A stretch of 22,421 bases of DNA from CAXSEF01 sp964236585 (GTDB lineage Bacteria > Pseudomonadota > Alphaproteobacteria > Acetobacterales > Acetobacteraceae). The notes under the pieces were generated by a model, which was given only the letters and a program-made list of their open reading frames with translations, was not told the DNA's origin and did not search any database. A program made the position numbers and the translations under genes. This document shows, piece after piece, positions 1-6,647 of this stretch. Each line of letters starts with the position of its first letter. The stretch's first letter is position 1. The stretch is from the NCBI GenBank assembly GCA_964236585.1, contig CAXSFE010000057.1:1-22421 (forward strand), written 5' to 3'.

Positions 1-228
1 CTCGTCCTGCTCGACGCCCTCGCCCGCCAGGGCCTCACCCCCTCCGCCGCCGCCACCCGTCTCGGCCTCTCCCGCCAGCGCCTCCACGACCTGACCCACG
101 GCACCCGCGCCATCACGCCCGCGACCGCGCTCCGCCTCGAAACACTCCTCGGCGAGCGCGCCGAGACCTGGATGGCCCGCCAGGCCCGCCACGACCTCGA
201 CGCCGTCCGCCGCGCTGCCGTGCCGTAG
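1..228 (+). CDS. higA: HigA-family antitoxin, XRE-type HTH (C-terminal part, cut by window edge)
   Basis: The frame is open from base 1 to a TAG at 226-228, giving 75 visible residues without a start. A helix-turn-helix core is readable (LTPSAAATRLGLSRQRLHDL), followed by the pattern ITPATALRLETLLGERAETWMARQARHDL, which is typical of the HigA/VapI group of XRE antitoxins. Proteins of this group are about 100 residues, so roughly 25 N-terminal residues lie outside. Family members bind and neutralise a RelE-like HigB ribonuclease, usually encoded just upstream, and repress their own operon. The partner cannot be seen. It lies in a stretch of small accessory genes, which suits a toxin-antitoxin origin. 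A solitary XRE regulator of the same fold is the alternative. Confidence 0.75.
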   Translation, partial: LVLLDALARQGLTPSAAATRLGLSRQRLHDLTHGTRAITPATALRLETLLGERAETWMARQARHDLDAVRRAAVP

Positions 229-235
229 GAAAGAC

Positions 236-292
236 AGGGCCAGGGCTCTGCCCTGGACCCGCCAGGGGCAGCGCCCCTGGACCGGCGCACAC
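236..292 (+). repeat. Palindromic element, single half-unit (copy 1)
   Basis: Hairpin 1 is CCAGGGC-TCT-GCCCTGG at 240-256, a perfect 7-bp stem. Hairpin 2 is CCAGGGGC-AGC-GCCCCTGG at 262-280, a perfect 8-bp stem. The linker is ACCCG. It lies between the antitoxin stop and the next small gene on the same strand. It is one of ten loci of this family in the window. Confidence 0.85.
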
Positions 293-353
293 AAGGATTT
301 CGCTGGGCCGGCTCGGTGCCCGCACCCACTATGGCTCACAAGGAGAACAATCG

Positions 354-512
354 ATGGCCCGACACCTCGGCGCCACCCGCGCCGCCTTCCTCGCCGCCCA
401 CGAGACCCGCTTCGCCACCGTCGAAGGCAGGCTCACCTCGCTGACCTGGATGGTCGGCACCAACATCGCCCTCACCCTGGCGATCGTCGGCAAGCTCTTC
501 CTGACCTTCTGA
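354..512 (+). CDS. Small single-pass membrane protein, 52 residues
   Basis: The ATG at 354 is preceded by AAGGAG at 340-345, a good ribosome binding site at about 8 nt spacing. The product starts MARHLGATRAAFL, has a charged amphipathic segment (about residues 14-28, HETRFATVEGRLTSL), and ends in one hydrophobic helix (about residues 31-51, TWMVGTNIALTLAIVGKLFL). This layout, a short coiled-coil-like stretch followed by one C-terminal membrane anchor, resembles small proteins often seen in alphaproteobacteria beside toxin-antitoxin genes and the tails of DUF1640-like proteins. I cannot assign a family firmly and infer no function. The GC-rich third positions and the strong binding site support a real gene. 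Confidence 0.6.
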   Translation: MARHLGATRAAFLAAHETRFATVEGRLTSLTWMVGTNIALTLAIVGKLFLTF

Positions 513-561
513 TCCCTGCGCCCGAAGGCGCACCCAGCCCGCATCCGCAGCCTGCCGCCCC

Positions 562-1036
562 CTACGCCTCGCCCAGCCGCCCCGCCAGCACAGCCACGTC
601 CGGCCGCTCGCCGATCAATCCGTCCAGCTCGAACGGGCACGCCTCCGGCAGCGCACGCGCCGCCCTCACGTCCTCCGCCCCGGCGCGCACCCCGTACAAC
701 GCGTCCGCATACAGCCCACCCAGATCGATCCTCTGCCGCATGGACGGAGCAAAATTGCGTTGGGCCCCCAACCAGGAACACGGCTGTCTCGCCGCGCCAA
801 TGCGCCGCCGCCTGGCTGTCCGGCCCCGCCCGCAGCTTGAGCAGATGCACCAGCGCCTGCACCAGCAGGCCCTAGCACGCCCGCAGCTCGGCCAGCCCCA
901 CGTCCGCCACCTCCTCGATCACGTGCGCCCAGTCCACCGGCTCGCGCAGCTGCTCCCCGGCCGCCAGCCGCCGCAGCAGCCCCGCCTGCCGCTCCGCCCA
1001 CGCCAGCGCATAGCGCTCATACAACCCGTCCGGCAT
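562..1036 (-). pseudogene. DUF29-family gene, broken by a nonsense codon and a frameshift
   Basis: Reading from the ATG at 1036 gives MPDGLYERYALAWAERQAGL, then ...DWAHVIEEVADVGLAELRAC, the start of a DUF29 protein. An in-frame TAG at 872-874 follows. The same frame resumes with LLVQALVHLLKLRAGPDSQAA..WRGE, the DUF29 core helix. At the run of five C (765-769, plus strand) the homology moves to another frame, which gives GAQRNFAPSMRQRIDLGGLYADALYG and the typical ending LPEACPFELDGLIGE before the stop at 562-564. Removing one base of the run would restore the frame there. Intact DUF29 proteins are about 140-150 residues, matching the reconstructed length. An alternative start lies at 1048. DUF29 has no established biochemical role; the genes are scattered accessory genes in many bacteria. 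Confidence 0.8.
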
Positions 1037-1116
1037 GATCGTCCCCATCGCCAGGAGACCCACGGTCCTGGCGCCCGCGACGACAGAACACGCCCGGCGC
1101 GCGGCAAGGCAGGCGC

Positions 1117-1192
1117 AGCAAGGCCAGGGCTCTGCCCCATGTCTTGAAAGAGGGGATTCGCCAGGGGTGGCGCCCCTGGACCGGCCTACACG
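1117..1192 (+). repeat. Palindromic element, single half-unit with insert (copy 2)
   Basis: It starts GCAAGGCCAGGGCTCTGCCC, hairpin 1 being GGGC-TCT-GCCC at 1127-1137. An insert reading CATGTCTTGAAAGAGGGG follows, then hairpin 2, CCAGGGG-TGGCG-CCCCTGG at 1161-1179. The insert resembles the one in the copy at 17079, marking a subfamily. It lies between the divergent DUF29 remnant and brnT. Confidence 0.75.
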
Positions 1193-1245
1193 GCACAGGC
1201 CCGCCACGTCAGCCTTGCAGGCGGTCCCGCGATCAGCCATGATCC

Positions 1246-1269
1246 GTAGCTACGTTTGTTGCTACAAAC
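1246..1269 (+). promoter_or_regulatory. Candidate BrnA operator upstream of brnT
   Basis: GTAGCTAC at 1246-1253 is a perfect 8-bp palindrome. It is followed by GTTTGT-TGCT-ACAAAC at 1254-1269, a 6-bp inverted repeat. GTAGC (1246-1250) also pairs with GCTAC (1261-1265). The block ends 27 nt before the brnT ATG, where the promoter of an autoregulated toxin-antitoxin operon is expected. BrnA is a ribbon-helix-helix repressor and such proteins bind short palindromes in tandem. Binding here is inferred. Confidence 0.5.
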
Positions 1270-1296
1270 TCGCCTGGCGGGAGTTCCCAACCCTGC

Positions 1297-1575
1297 ATGA
1301 TCTTCGAATGGGACGAAGCCAAGTGCCTGTCCAACCTGGAGAAGCATGGCTTTGACTTCGAGGACACCTACCCTGCTGTTCGCCGGGCCGCACATCCAGG
1401 CCACGGCAACCACCGTCGGCGGCGAAGTCGTTGGGCGGTCACCGGCACGATTGGGGGCGTGCTTGCCACCGCGATCGTCACCCGCCGCGGCGAGTCCATT
1501 CGGGTGATCTCCATTCGCAAGGCCAGACATGAAGAACGGCGAGCACATCAGGCGCTACACGGTGGCCGAGCTTGA
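1297..1575 (+). CDS. brnT: BrnT-family toxin (DUF497), internally frameshifted over about 20 residues
   Basis: The start MIFEWDEAKCLSNLEKHGFDFED and the end TRRGESIRVISIRKARHEERR are diagnostic of BrnT, a RelE-fold ribonuclease neutralised by BrnA. Length is 92 residues, the family norm. The middle (about residues 25-44) is an Arg/His-rich string unlike BrnT. In the neighbouring frame the same DNA reads LLFAGPHIQATATTVGGEV, which is what BrnT has at that place. An extra C near 1371-1373 and a missing base near 1428-1430 would explain this: two compensating indels that leave the frame open at both ends. The encoded protein has therefore probably lost one strand of its fold and may be inactive, unless the indels are assembly errors. 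GGGAG at 1279-1283 is the only binding-site candidate. It overlaps brnA by 47 nt. Confidence 0.8.
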   Translation: MIFEWDEAKCLSNLEKHGFDFEDTYPAVRRAAHPGHGNHRRRRSRWAVTGTIGGVLATAIVTRRGESIRVISIRKARHEERRAHQALHGGRA

Positions 1576-1849
1576 GGTCAGGCGGGTCAGGGGCGAAAGC
1601 CGCACCGATCTCGCCCGCGTCCATGCCAAGACAGACGAGGAGTTGGAACGCGACATCGCCGCCGACCCTGACTGGTGCGACGTCCCCCGCGCTTGGTACG
1701 AGGCCGCCGAGGCCGTCATGCCCGTACCAAAGAAGCTTTTGTCCCTCCGCCTTGACACCGACGTGGTGGACTGGTTCCGCCGGCAGGGCCCGGGCTACCA
1801 GACCCGCATCAACGCCGTCCTGCGCGCCTTCGTGGCACAGCAAGGCTAG
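1529..1849 (+). CDS. brnA: BrnA-family antitoxin
   Basis: 106 residues. The C-terminal half, LLSLRLDTDVVDWFRRQGPGYQTRINAVLRAFV (about residues 70-102), is the BrnA ribbon-helix-helix DNA-binding and dimerisation domain. The N-terminal half contains the linker TDEELERDIAADPDWCDVPRAW, typical of the toxin-binding region. The ATG at 1529 lies inside the end of brnT, the normal overlapping arrangement in which toxin precedes antitoxin. In characterised systems BrnA binds BrnT and represses the operon; the palindromes at 1246-1269 are the likely operator. Unlike brnT, the reading frame appears intact, so it may persist as an orphan repressor if BrnT is dead. Confidence 0.88.
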   Translation: MKNGEHIRRYTVAELEVRRVRGESRTDLARVHAKTDEELERDIAADPDWCDVPRAWYEAAEAVMPVPKKLLSLRLDTDVVDWFRRQGPGYQTRINAVLRAFVAQQG

Positions 1850-1892
1850 AGGCTTTTATGGGTCTGGCAGCGCCCCAGCGCTTCCGCAGAAA

Positions 1893-2035
1893 GGCAAGAG
1901 TCTTCTTTTTCTGAAGAAAAAGAAGCAAAAAGACTTTGCCCACGGGGTCACAGCCTCCCGGCCGGTTCCGGAGCCTTTTGGGCAAAAGTTTTTTGGTTTT
2001 TTCTTTGGAGAAAGAACATGCTTCCTGCCCGTCAT
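1893..2035. repeat. AT-rich double-hairpin element (copy A), between convergent genes
   Basis: The 294-bp gap after brnA is markedly A/T-rich against a very GC-rich background. Hairpin 1 is CTTCTTTTTC-TGAA-GAAAAAGAAG at 1902-1925, a perfect 10-bp stem. Hairpin 2 is TTCTTT-GGAG-AAAGAA at 2001-2016. About 75 bp of ordinary composition separates them. A 30-bp block at 1905-1934 recurs exactly, in reverse orientation, at 18269-18298. It sits between the stops of brnA and the minus-strand DUF2442 gene. A bidirectional transcription stop is a plausible role, though no classical U-tract follows either stem. Confidence 0.75.
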
Positions 2036-2143
2036 GGCGCGCCGGAACGGAGCCGGAAAATTCGCAACAACTTCTAGATCTGGCCGTGCAGATGGTGATT
2101 TCGGATCCGAATAGGATTCGAGGAGACTTTGGCAGGCCTCCGC

Positions 2144-2434
2144 CTACTTGATCCCCGACCGCCACCCCTCCGACCCCCGGGGCGCCCCCGCCCCCGCCAG
2201 CAGCCCCTCCGTGCTCAGATCCTCGTCCAGCTCCGGCCAGTGGATGCCATACCCGCCCCCCGCCATCTCCCACGCCGCCCGCTGCGCCGGCGTCCCCGTG
2301 AGCAGCCGCGGACACCACGCCAGCGGAACGCTGATCGTGCGCCCGTCCATCAGCCCGACGCTCAGCACGTCCGCGTCGATCGACACCACGCGGACCCGCA
2401 CGTCCACCCCGTCAGCCTGTGCCAAGGAAGCCAT
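2144..2434 (-). CDS. DUF2442 domain protein
   Basis: 96 residues. The core VRVVSIDADVLSVGLMDGRTISVPLAWCPRLL followed by GIHWPELDEDLSTEGLLAG is the DUF2442 signature. The start is the ATG at 2434, with GGAGG about 6 nt upstream, and it overlaps the end of the DUF4160 gene by 23 nt. DUF2442 and DUF4160 genes are regularly paired in bacteria and have been proposed to be toxin-antitoxin-like, with DUF2442 usually second. No catalytic role is known. Position behind rodA and tight overlap with its partner imply translation from one mRNA. Confidence 0.85.
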   Translation of the reverse strand: MASLAQADGVDVRVRVVSIDADVLSVGLMDGRTISVPLAWCPRLLTGTPAQRAAWEMAGGGYGIHWPELDEDLSTEGLLAGAGAPRGSEGWRSGIK

Positions 2435-2651
2435 GCCACGCCTCCGGCAGTTCCACCTGACGCTCGCGCACCAGCCTTAGCAGGCCGCCCAGCTCGTGCG
2501 CCGCGAACCCGCTGTCGCTCGCCAGCGTCACCGGATCCAGCCACATCCTGGCCGACGCCCCGCCGCAATTAACATGGATGTGCGCCGGCTCGTTCGGCTC
2601 CCGGCTGGTGAAGTAGAGCCTGGCCCCCTCCGCCCGCAACACGGTCGGCAC
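2412..2651 (-). CDS. DUF4160 domain protein
   Basis: 79 residues from a GTG at 2651. The N-terminal region has the family pattern RLYFTSREPNEPAHIHV (residues about 12-28). The following MWLDPVTLASDSGFAAHELGGLLRLVRERQVEL and the late EAWHGFLG are also typical. The gene starts 10 nt after the rodA stop, with GAGGGCGGGG in between as binding site, so it can be cotranscribed with the cell-shape operon. It overlaps the DUF2442 partner gene. Function is unknown. The pair is a candidate small toxin-antitoxin-like module by association only. Confidence 0.85.
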   Translation of the reverse strand: MPTVLRAEGARLYFTSREPNEPAHIHVNCGGASARMWLDPVTLASDSGFAAHELGGLLRLVRERQVELPEAWHGFLGTG

Positions 2652-2661
2652 GACCCCGCCC

Positions 2662-3810
2662 TCAATCCTCCTCCCGCTTCTCCCCGAACTCCACGTCCCG
2701 GTGCACGTGCACCGACATCAGCAGCCCGAACGCGAACATCACCGTCAGCATCGCCGACCCCCCGTGGCTGACCAGCGGCAGCGGCACCCCTCCCACCGGG
2801 ATCGCCCCCGTCACCATGGCGATGTTGACGAACACGTACAGGAAGAAGTTCACGCTGATCCCGATCGCGAGCAATCGCCCGTACTGGTGGCGGCAGCGCA
2901 GCGCGATCAGCATCCCCCCCACCACGATCAGCCCCAGCAGCCCCAGCACCGCCAGGCTCCCCACCAGCCCCCACTCCTCCGCGATGATGGAGAAGATGAA
3001 GTCCGTCTGCTTCTCTGGCAGGAAGTTCAGGTGGTTCTGCGTCCCGTTCATGAACCCCTTGCCCCACATCCCCCCCGACCCCAGCGCGATCTTGGACTGG
3101 ATGATGTTGTATCCCGCCCCCAGCGGATCGCTTTCCGGGCTGAAGAACGTCGTGATCCTCGCCTTCTGGTAGTCGTGCAGGTGCGCGTAGGCGAACCGCC
3201 CCGCGAACGGCAGCGGCACCGCGACGAGCGCCACGAGCCACCACCGCATCCCCGCCGCCAGCACCACCGACGCCCCGACCGCCCCCGTGATGAACGCCGT
3301 CCCCAGGTTCGGCTCCTTCAGGATCAGCACGACCGGAACCGCGATCGCCACCGCCGGCGGCACCAAAAACAGCGGATTTCCCACCTTCGACCAGGACGCT
3401 TTGTGGAACCACGCCGCCAGCGCCATCACCAGCGCGACCTTCATCAGCTCCGACGGCTGCACCTGCACCCCGGCCAGGCTGATCCAGCGCTCCGCCCCCT
3501 TCCCCACGTGCCCCATCCGCAGCACGAGCGCGAGCAGCCCCAGCGCGCCCGCGTACAGCACCCACGAGAACCGCGCGAGGAACCGGATATCCACCATGGC
3601 CATGCAGAGCATCATCATCAGCCCCGCCGCGAAGCGGATCGCATCGGGCGCCGCGTACGGCAGCGGCCCCCCGCCCGCCGAGTACAGCGCGACGTATCCC
3701 ACCCCCGCCAGCGCGCACAGCAGCACGACATACAGCCAGCTCACCTGCATCAGCTTGGTGAGCAGCCCGAACGACGGCTCCGCCCGGATCAGCCGCCGCT
3801 CCAGGATCAC
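2662..3810 (-). CDS. rodA: RodA, SEDS-family peptidoglycan glycosyltransferase
   Basis: RodA polymerises lipid II into glycan strands in the elongation complex, together with PBP2. The protein has about ten hydrophobic membrane segments. It shows SEDS landmarks: NHLNFLPEKQTDFIFSIIAEEWGLVG in the large periplasmic loop region, GAGYNIIQSKIALGSGG, and the C-terminal GAIPVGGVPLPLVSHGGSAM. I chose the GTG at 3810 (VILERRLIRAEPSF), with GGGG just upstream, giving 382 residues, the normal RodA length. An upstream ATG at 3918 would add 36 residues translated from the repeat element and is unlikely. The gene lies 217 bp behind mrdA, an unusually long gap for this pair, filled by a palindromic element. 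Confidence 0.95.
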   Translation of the reverse strand: MILERRLIRAEPSFGLLTKLMQVSWLYVVLLCALAGVGYVALYSAGGGPLPYAAPDAIRFAAGLMMMLCMAMVDIRFLARFSWVLYAGALGLLALVLRMGHVGKGAERWISLAGVQVQPSELMKVALVMALAAWFHKASWSKVGNPLFLVPPAVAIAVPVVLILKEPNLGTAFITGAVGASVVLAAGMRWWLVALVAVPLPFAGRFAYAHLHDYQKARITTFFSPESDPLGAGYNIIQSKIALGSGGMWGKGFMNGTQNHLNFLPEKQTDFIFSIIAEEWGLVGSLAVLGLLGLIVVGGMLIALRCRHQYGRLLAIGISVNFFLYVFVNIAMVTGAIPVGGVPLPLVSHGGSAMLTVMFAFGLLMSVHVHRDVEFGEKREED

Positions 3811-3831
3811 CGCAACCACCCCGGCAAGACA

Positions 3832-4012
3832 GCAAGGTCGGGCTCTCCCTCCGGTGCCCATTCCAATGGCCCAAGCGGGCCATCGGAACCTTCGGGCACC
3901 TCCGCCCGAACCCGCCAAAGGGCCGAGCCCTTTGCAAACCCTTTACTTAAGGAGTGGATTCCAAAGGCTTGCCTTTGGCGGAGTTTGAGGCAGAGCCTCA
4001 ACCTTGCTTCCT
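3832..4012. repeat. Palindromic element, inverted pair of half-units with a nested hairpin insert (copy 3)
   Basis: Left half: stem TCGGGC (3838-3843) and GCCCGA (3904-3909) are separated by TCT plus a 57-nt insert (3847-3903), then CAAAGGGC-CGA-GCCCTTTG at 3916-3934. The centre contains ACTTAAGG. Right half: CCAAAGGC-TT-GCCTTTGG at 3961-3978 and TTGAGGC-AGA-GCCTCAA at 3985-4001. It fills the mrdA-rodA gap and would be transcribed with them. Confidence 0.85.
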
Positions 4013-4027
4013 CCGCCCCATCCCCCC

Positions 4028-5881
4028 TCACCGCGCCGCCACCGTCTGTGCTCCCTGCCGCTCCGCCGGATCGCGCGTGAGCGTCTGCACCATCAGGTCC
4101 CGCGCCAGCGGCGCCGCCGCCGCCGCCCCTGCGTTGCCGTGCTCGATCACCACCGCGATCGCATACCGCGGCGCCTCGTACGGCGCGAAGCACACGAACA
4201 GCGCATGTGGCCTGAACTCCCACGGCAGCTTGCTCGAATCGAAGTGCCCATGCTCACGCGTCTCCCTTGACACCCTGCGGACCTGCGCCGACCCGGTCTT
4301 GCCCGCCATCGTCACCCCTGCCAGCGGCAGCCGCGCGTTGATGCCGCTGCCTCCCGCCTCGTTGACCACCGCGTGCATCCCCGCCCTGACCGCCGCCAGC
4401 GACTTCTCCCCGATCCCCAGCGCCGGCCAGTCGTTCGCCGCAGACCCCTGCTGCATCGCCCCTCCCACCAGCCGCGTCAGATGCGGCTGCACCGCCCGCC
4501 CCGTCGCGATCCGCGCGGTGTACGTCGCGAGCTGCAGCGGCGTGACCTGGATGTATCCCTGCCCGATCCCGCTCACGATCGTGTCCCCGAGGTTCCAGGG
4601 ATGCCCGTGCGAGCGCCGCCACGCCGGCGTCGGGATCAGCCCGACCCGCTGCCCCGGCAGATCCACCTCCAGCTCCGTCCCCAGCCCGAGGCGGTGGGAC
4701 GCTGCCGCGATCCGATCCATTCCGGTCCGCTCCGCAATGGCGTAAAAATAGACGTCGCAGCTGTTTTTGAGACCACCATGCAGATCCAGAGACCCGTGAC
4801 CACCTTTTTTCCAGCAGTGGAACCGTGCGTCGCCCACGTCGATGTAGCCCGGGCAGCTCACCCGATCCCCCGCCGTCAACGTCCCCGCTTCCAGCCCCGC
4901 CAGCGCCACCGCCATCTTGAACGTCGACCCTGGCGGATAGACTCCCGCCGTGGCCTTGTTGATCAGGGGCGTGCGGCGGTCCTTGGTCCACTCCACCCAC
5001 TGCGCCTGGCTCACCCCGGAGTCGAACAGGCTTGGGTCGAACGACGGCGTGCTCGCCATCGCCAGCACCTCGCCGTTGCGGCAGTCCAGCACCACCGCCG
5101 ACGCGCTCTCGTCGCCGATGCGCTCCTGCACGCTCTTCTGCAGGTCGTAGTCCAGCGACAGCACCAGGTCGTCGCCAGGCTTGCCGTCGCGCCGGTCCAG
5201 CTCGCGGATCACCCGGCCCACGGCGTTGACCTCCATCTGCACCTCGCCGGCCTCGCCGCGCAGCTCCTCGTCACGCGCCTTCTCCACCCCCGCACGCCCG
5301 ATGCGGATGCCCGGAAGCGCCAGCATCGGGTCCTCGCCCATGTCCGCCTCCTGCGGCGGCGCCACGTAGCCCACCACATGCGCGAGCTGCTCGCCGAACG
5401 GGTAGATCCGCGTCGTGCCCACATCCACGATGATGCCCGGCAGCTCCGGCGCGCTCACCTCGATGCGAGCCATGTCCTCCCAGCTCAGGAACTCGCGCAC
5501 CATCACAGGAATGAACCGCCGACGGTGGCGCAGCTCGCGGTCCACCCGCGCCCGCTCGTGGTCGGCCAGCGGCACGATCCGCGCGAACAGGTCCAGCGTC
5601 GCGCCCACGTCGTCCGTCTGCTCGGCCAGCAGCACCGCCCGCCAGTTCAGCTTGTTGCCCGCGATCACCGTGCCGAACCGGTCCAGGATGCGGCCGCGCG
5701 GGGGGGCGATCATGCGCGCGCTGATCCGGTTGCTCTCGGCCAGGGTCGCGTACTTCTGCCCCTCGGCGACCTGCACGTGGTACAGCCGCGCCCCCAGCGC
5801 CCCCAGCGCCGCCACCTGCCCGCCCATCACCAGCAGCGCGCGCCGCGTGAACACCCCGGAGCGGCGGTTGTCTCGCTTCAC
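4028..5881 (-). CDS. mrdA: Penicillin-binding protein 2 (elongasome transpeptidase)
   Basis: A class B PBP that cross-links the glycan made by RodA during side-wall growth. From the GTG at 5881 (VKRDNRRSGVFTRRALLV) it has 617 residues, close to the usual 600-650. One N-terminal membrane anchor lies at about residues 13-30. The PBP dimerisation/pedestal domain follows, with RGRILDRFGTVIA. The transpeptidase domain shows all three active-site motifs: STFK (about 319-322), SCD (about 374-376) and KTG (about 528-530). An ATG at 5932 is in frame, but the extra 17 residues come from the flanking repeat and look spurious. Neighbours are mreD upstream and rodA downstream, the standard order. Confidence 0.96.
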   Translation of the reverse strand: MKRDNRRSGVFTRRALLVMGGQVAALGALGARLYHVQVAEGQKYATLAESNRISARMIAPPRGRILDRFGTVIAGNKLNWRAVLLAEQTDDVGATLDLFARIVPLADHERARVDRELRHRRRFIPVMVREFLSWEDMARIEVSAPELPGIIVDVGTTRIYPFGEQLAHVVGYVAPPQEADMGEDPMLALPGIRIGRAGVEKARDEELRGEAGEVQMEVNAVGRVIRELDRRDGKPGDDLVLSLDYDLQKSVQERIGDESASAVVLDCRNGEVLAMASTPSFDPSLFDSGVSQAQWVEWTKDRRTPLINKATAGVYPPGSTFKMAVALAGLEAGTLTAGDRVSCPGYIDVGDARFHCWKKGGHGSLDLHGGLKNSCDVYFYAIAERTGMDRIAAASHRLGLGTELEVDLPGQRVGLIPTPAWRRSHGHPWNLGDTIVSGIGQGYIQVTPLQLATYTARIATGRAVQPHLTRLVGGAMQQGSAANDWPALGIGEKSLAAVRAGMHAVVNEAGGSGINARLPLAGVTMAGKTGSAQVRRVSRETREHGHFDSSKLPWEFRPHALFVCFAPYEAPRYAIAVVIEHGNAGAAAAAPLARDLMVQTLTRDPAERQGAQTVAAR

Positions 5882-5892
5882 GACGGAGCACC

Positions 5893-6064
5893 CGCAAGGA
5901 AGCAAGCGCCGGGCTCTGCCCGGACCCGCCAAAGGGCGAGCCCTTTGGAAACCACGACTTCGGGCCGGCGGAACGCCACGACGGCCTGTGCCGCCAGCCT
6001 GAATCGGATGCCGGTCCAGGGGCGCTGCCCCTGGCGGGTCCAGGGCAGAGCCCTGGCCTTCCTT
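5893..6064. repeat. Palindromic element, inverted pair of half-units (copy 4)
   Basis: Left half: CCGGGC-TCT-GCCCGG at 5909-5923 and CCAAAGGG-CGAG-CCCTTTGG at 5929-5948. Right half: CCAGGGGC-GCT-GCCCCTGG at 6016-6034 and CCAGGGC-AGA-GCCCTGG at 6040-6056. Ends are GCAAGG and CCTTCC. The centre contains GGGCCGGCGG and is shared with the copy at 17079, not with the ACTTAAG class. It lies between mreD and mrdA. Confidence 0.9.
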
Positions 6065-6071
6065 TCCCTGC

Positions 6072-6644
6072 TCAAGCCTGGTCCGGATCCGCGACGCTGC
6101 CGTGCGCGAGGCTGAACAGCGTCGACAGCGCCGGGTAGATCCCCGCCGCCACCAGCGCCTCGAACACCGCCGGCGCCGCGGGCAGCAGGTGCCAGGTCAG
6201 CAGCGAGGTCAGCGCCCACCCCAGCGCCGCCGCGCCCGCCGCCACCGCGGCGAACACCAGCCACACCAGCACGAACCCCGTGCGCACCAGCACCCGTCGC
6301 CAGCGCACCGCGACCCCGTGCGTCAGCAGCAGCGTCAGCACCGCCGTGCCCACGGGCGCCAGCCCCAGCAGGTCGCACAGCAGCCCGAGCGCGAACACCA
6401 GCAGCGGCGGCATCGACGCCGGCCGGAACAGCGACCAGAAGAACACGCAGGCCAGCGCCGAGGCGGGCTGCAGCTGCACCTGCCCCGGCAGGTCGAACGG
6501 CGCCGACAGCGCCAGCAGCAGGGCCACGCTCACCCCGCCCGGGAACGACGCCCGGGCCAGCGCGTCCAGGCGGCGCCGCAGAGTCGGGCGCGGCCGGATG
6601 CCGGGCGTGCGGTCGTCCGGCCCGCTGCCGATCCCGCGCTCCAC
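6072..6644 (-). CDS. mreD: Rod shape-determining protein MreD
   Basis: A small polytopic membrane protein of the elongasome. It has 190 residues and about five hydrophobic segments, including VALLLALSAPF, ALACVFFWSLF, LLVFALGLLCDLLGLAPVGTAVLTLLL and FVLVWLVFAAVAAGAAALGWAL. The motif FALGLLCDLLGLAPVG is the most recognisable MreD signature. The start is a GTG at 6644, 3 nt after the mreC stop, so translation is probably coupled. The C-terminus runs almost to the palindromic element. The sequence family is weakly conserved, so the call rests on topology, the DLLG motif and position between mreC and mrdA. Confidence 0.92.
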   Translation of the reverse strand: MERGIGSGPDDRTPGIRPRPTLRRRLDALARASFPGGVSVALLLALSAPFDLPGQVQLQPASALACVFFWSLFRPASMPPLLVFALGLLCDLLGLAPVGTAVLTLLLTHGVAVRWRRVLVRTGFVLVWLVFAAVAAGAAALGWALTSLLTWHLLPAAPAVFEALVAAGIYPALSTLFSLAHGSVADPDQA

Positions 6645-6647
6645 CGC

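Noticed and set aside
3811..3918. Upstream ATG extension of rodA
   Set aside because: The added residues derive from the intergenic repeat and do not resemble RodA N-termini.
2528..3937. Long minus-strand frame overlapping rodA, and long plus-strand frames (for example 2701-4080, 4373-6115, 6102-7562) opposite the cell-shape genes
   Set aside because: They are Arg/His/Pro- or Gly/Ala-rich shadows of real genes in GC-rich DNA; the alternative frames carry clear family motifs.
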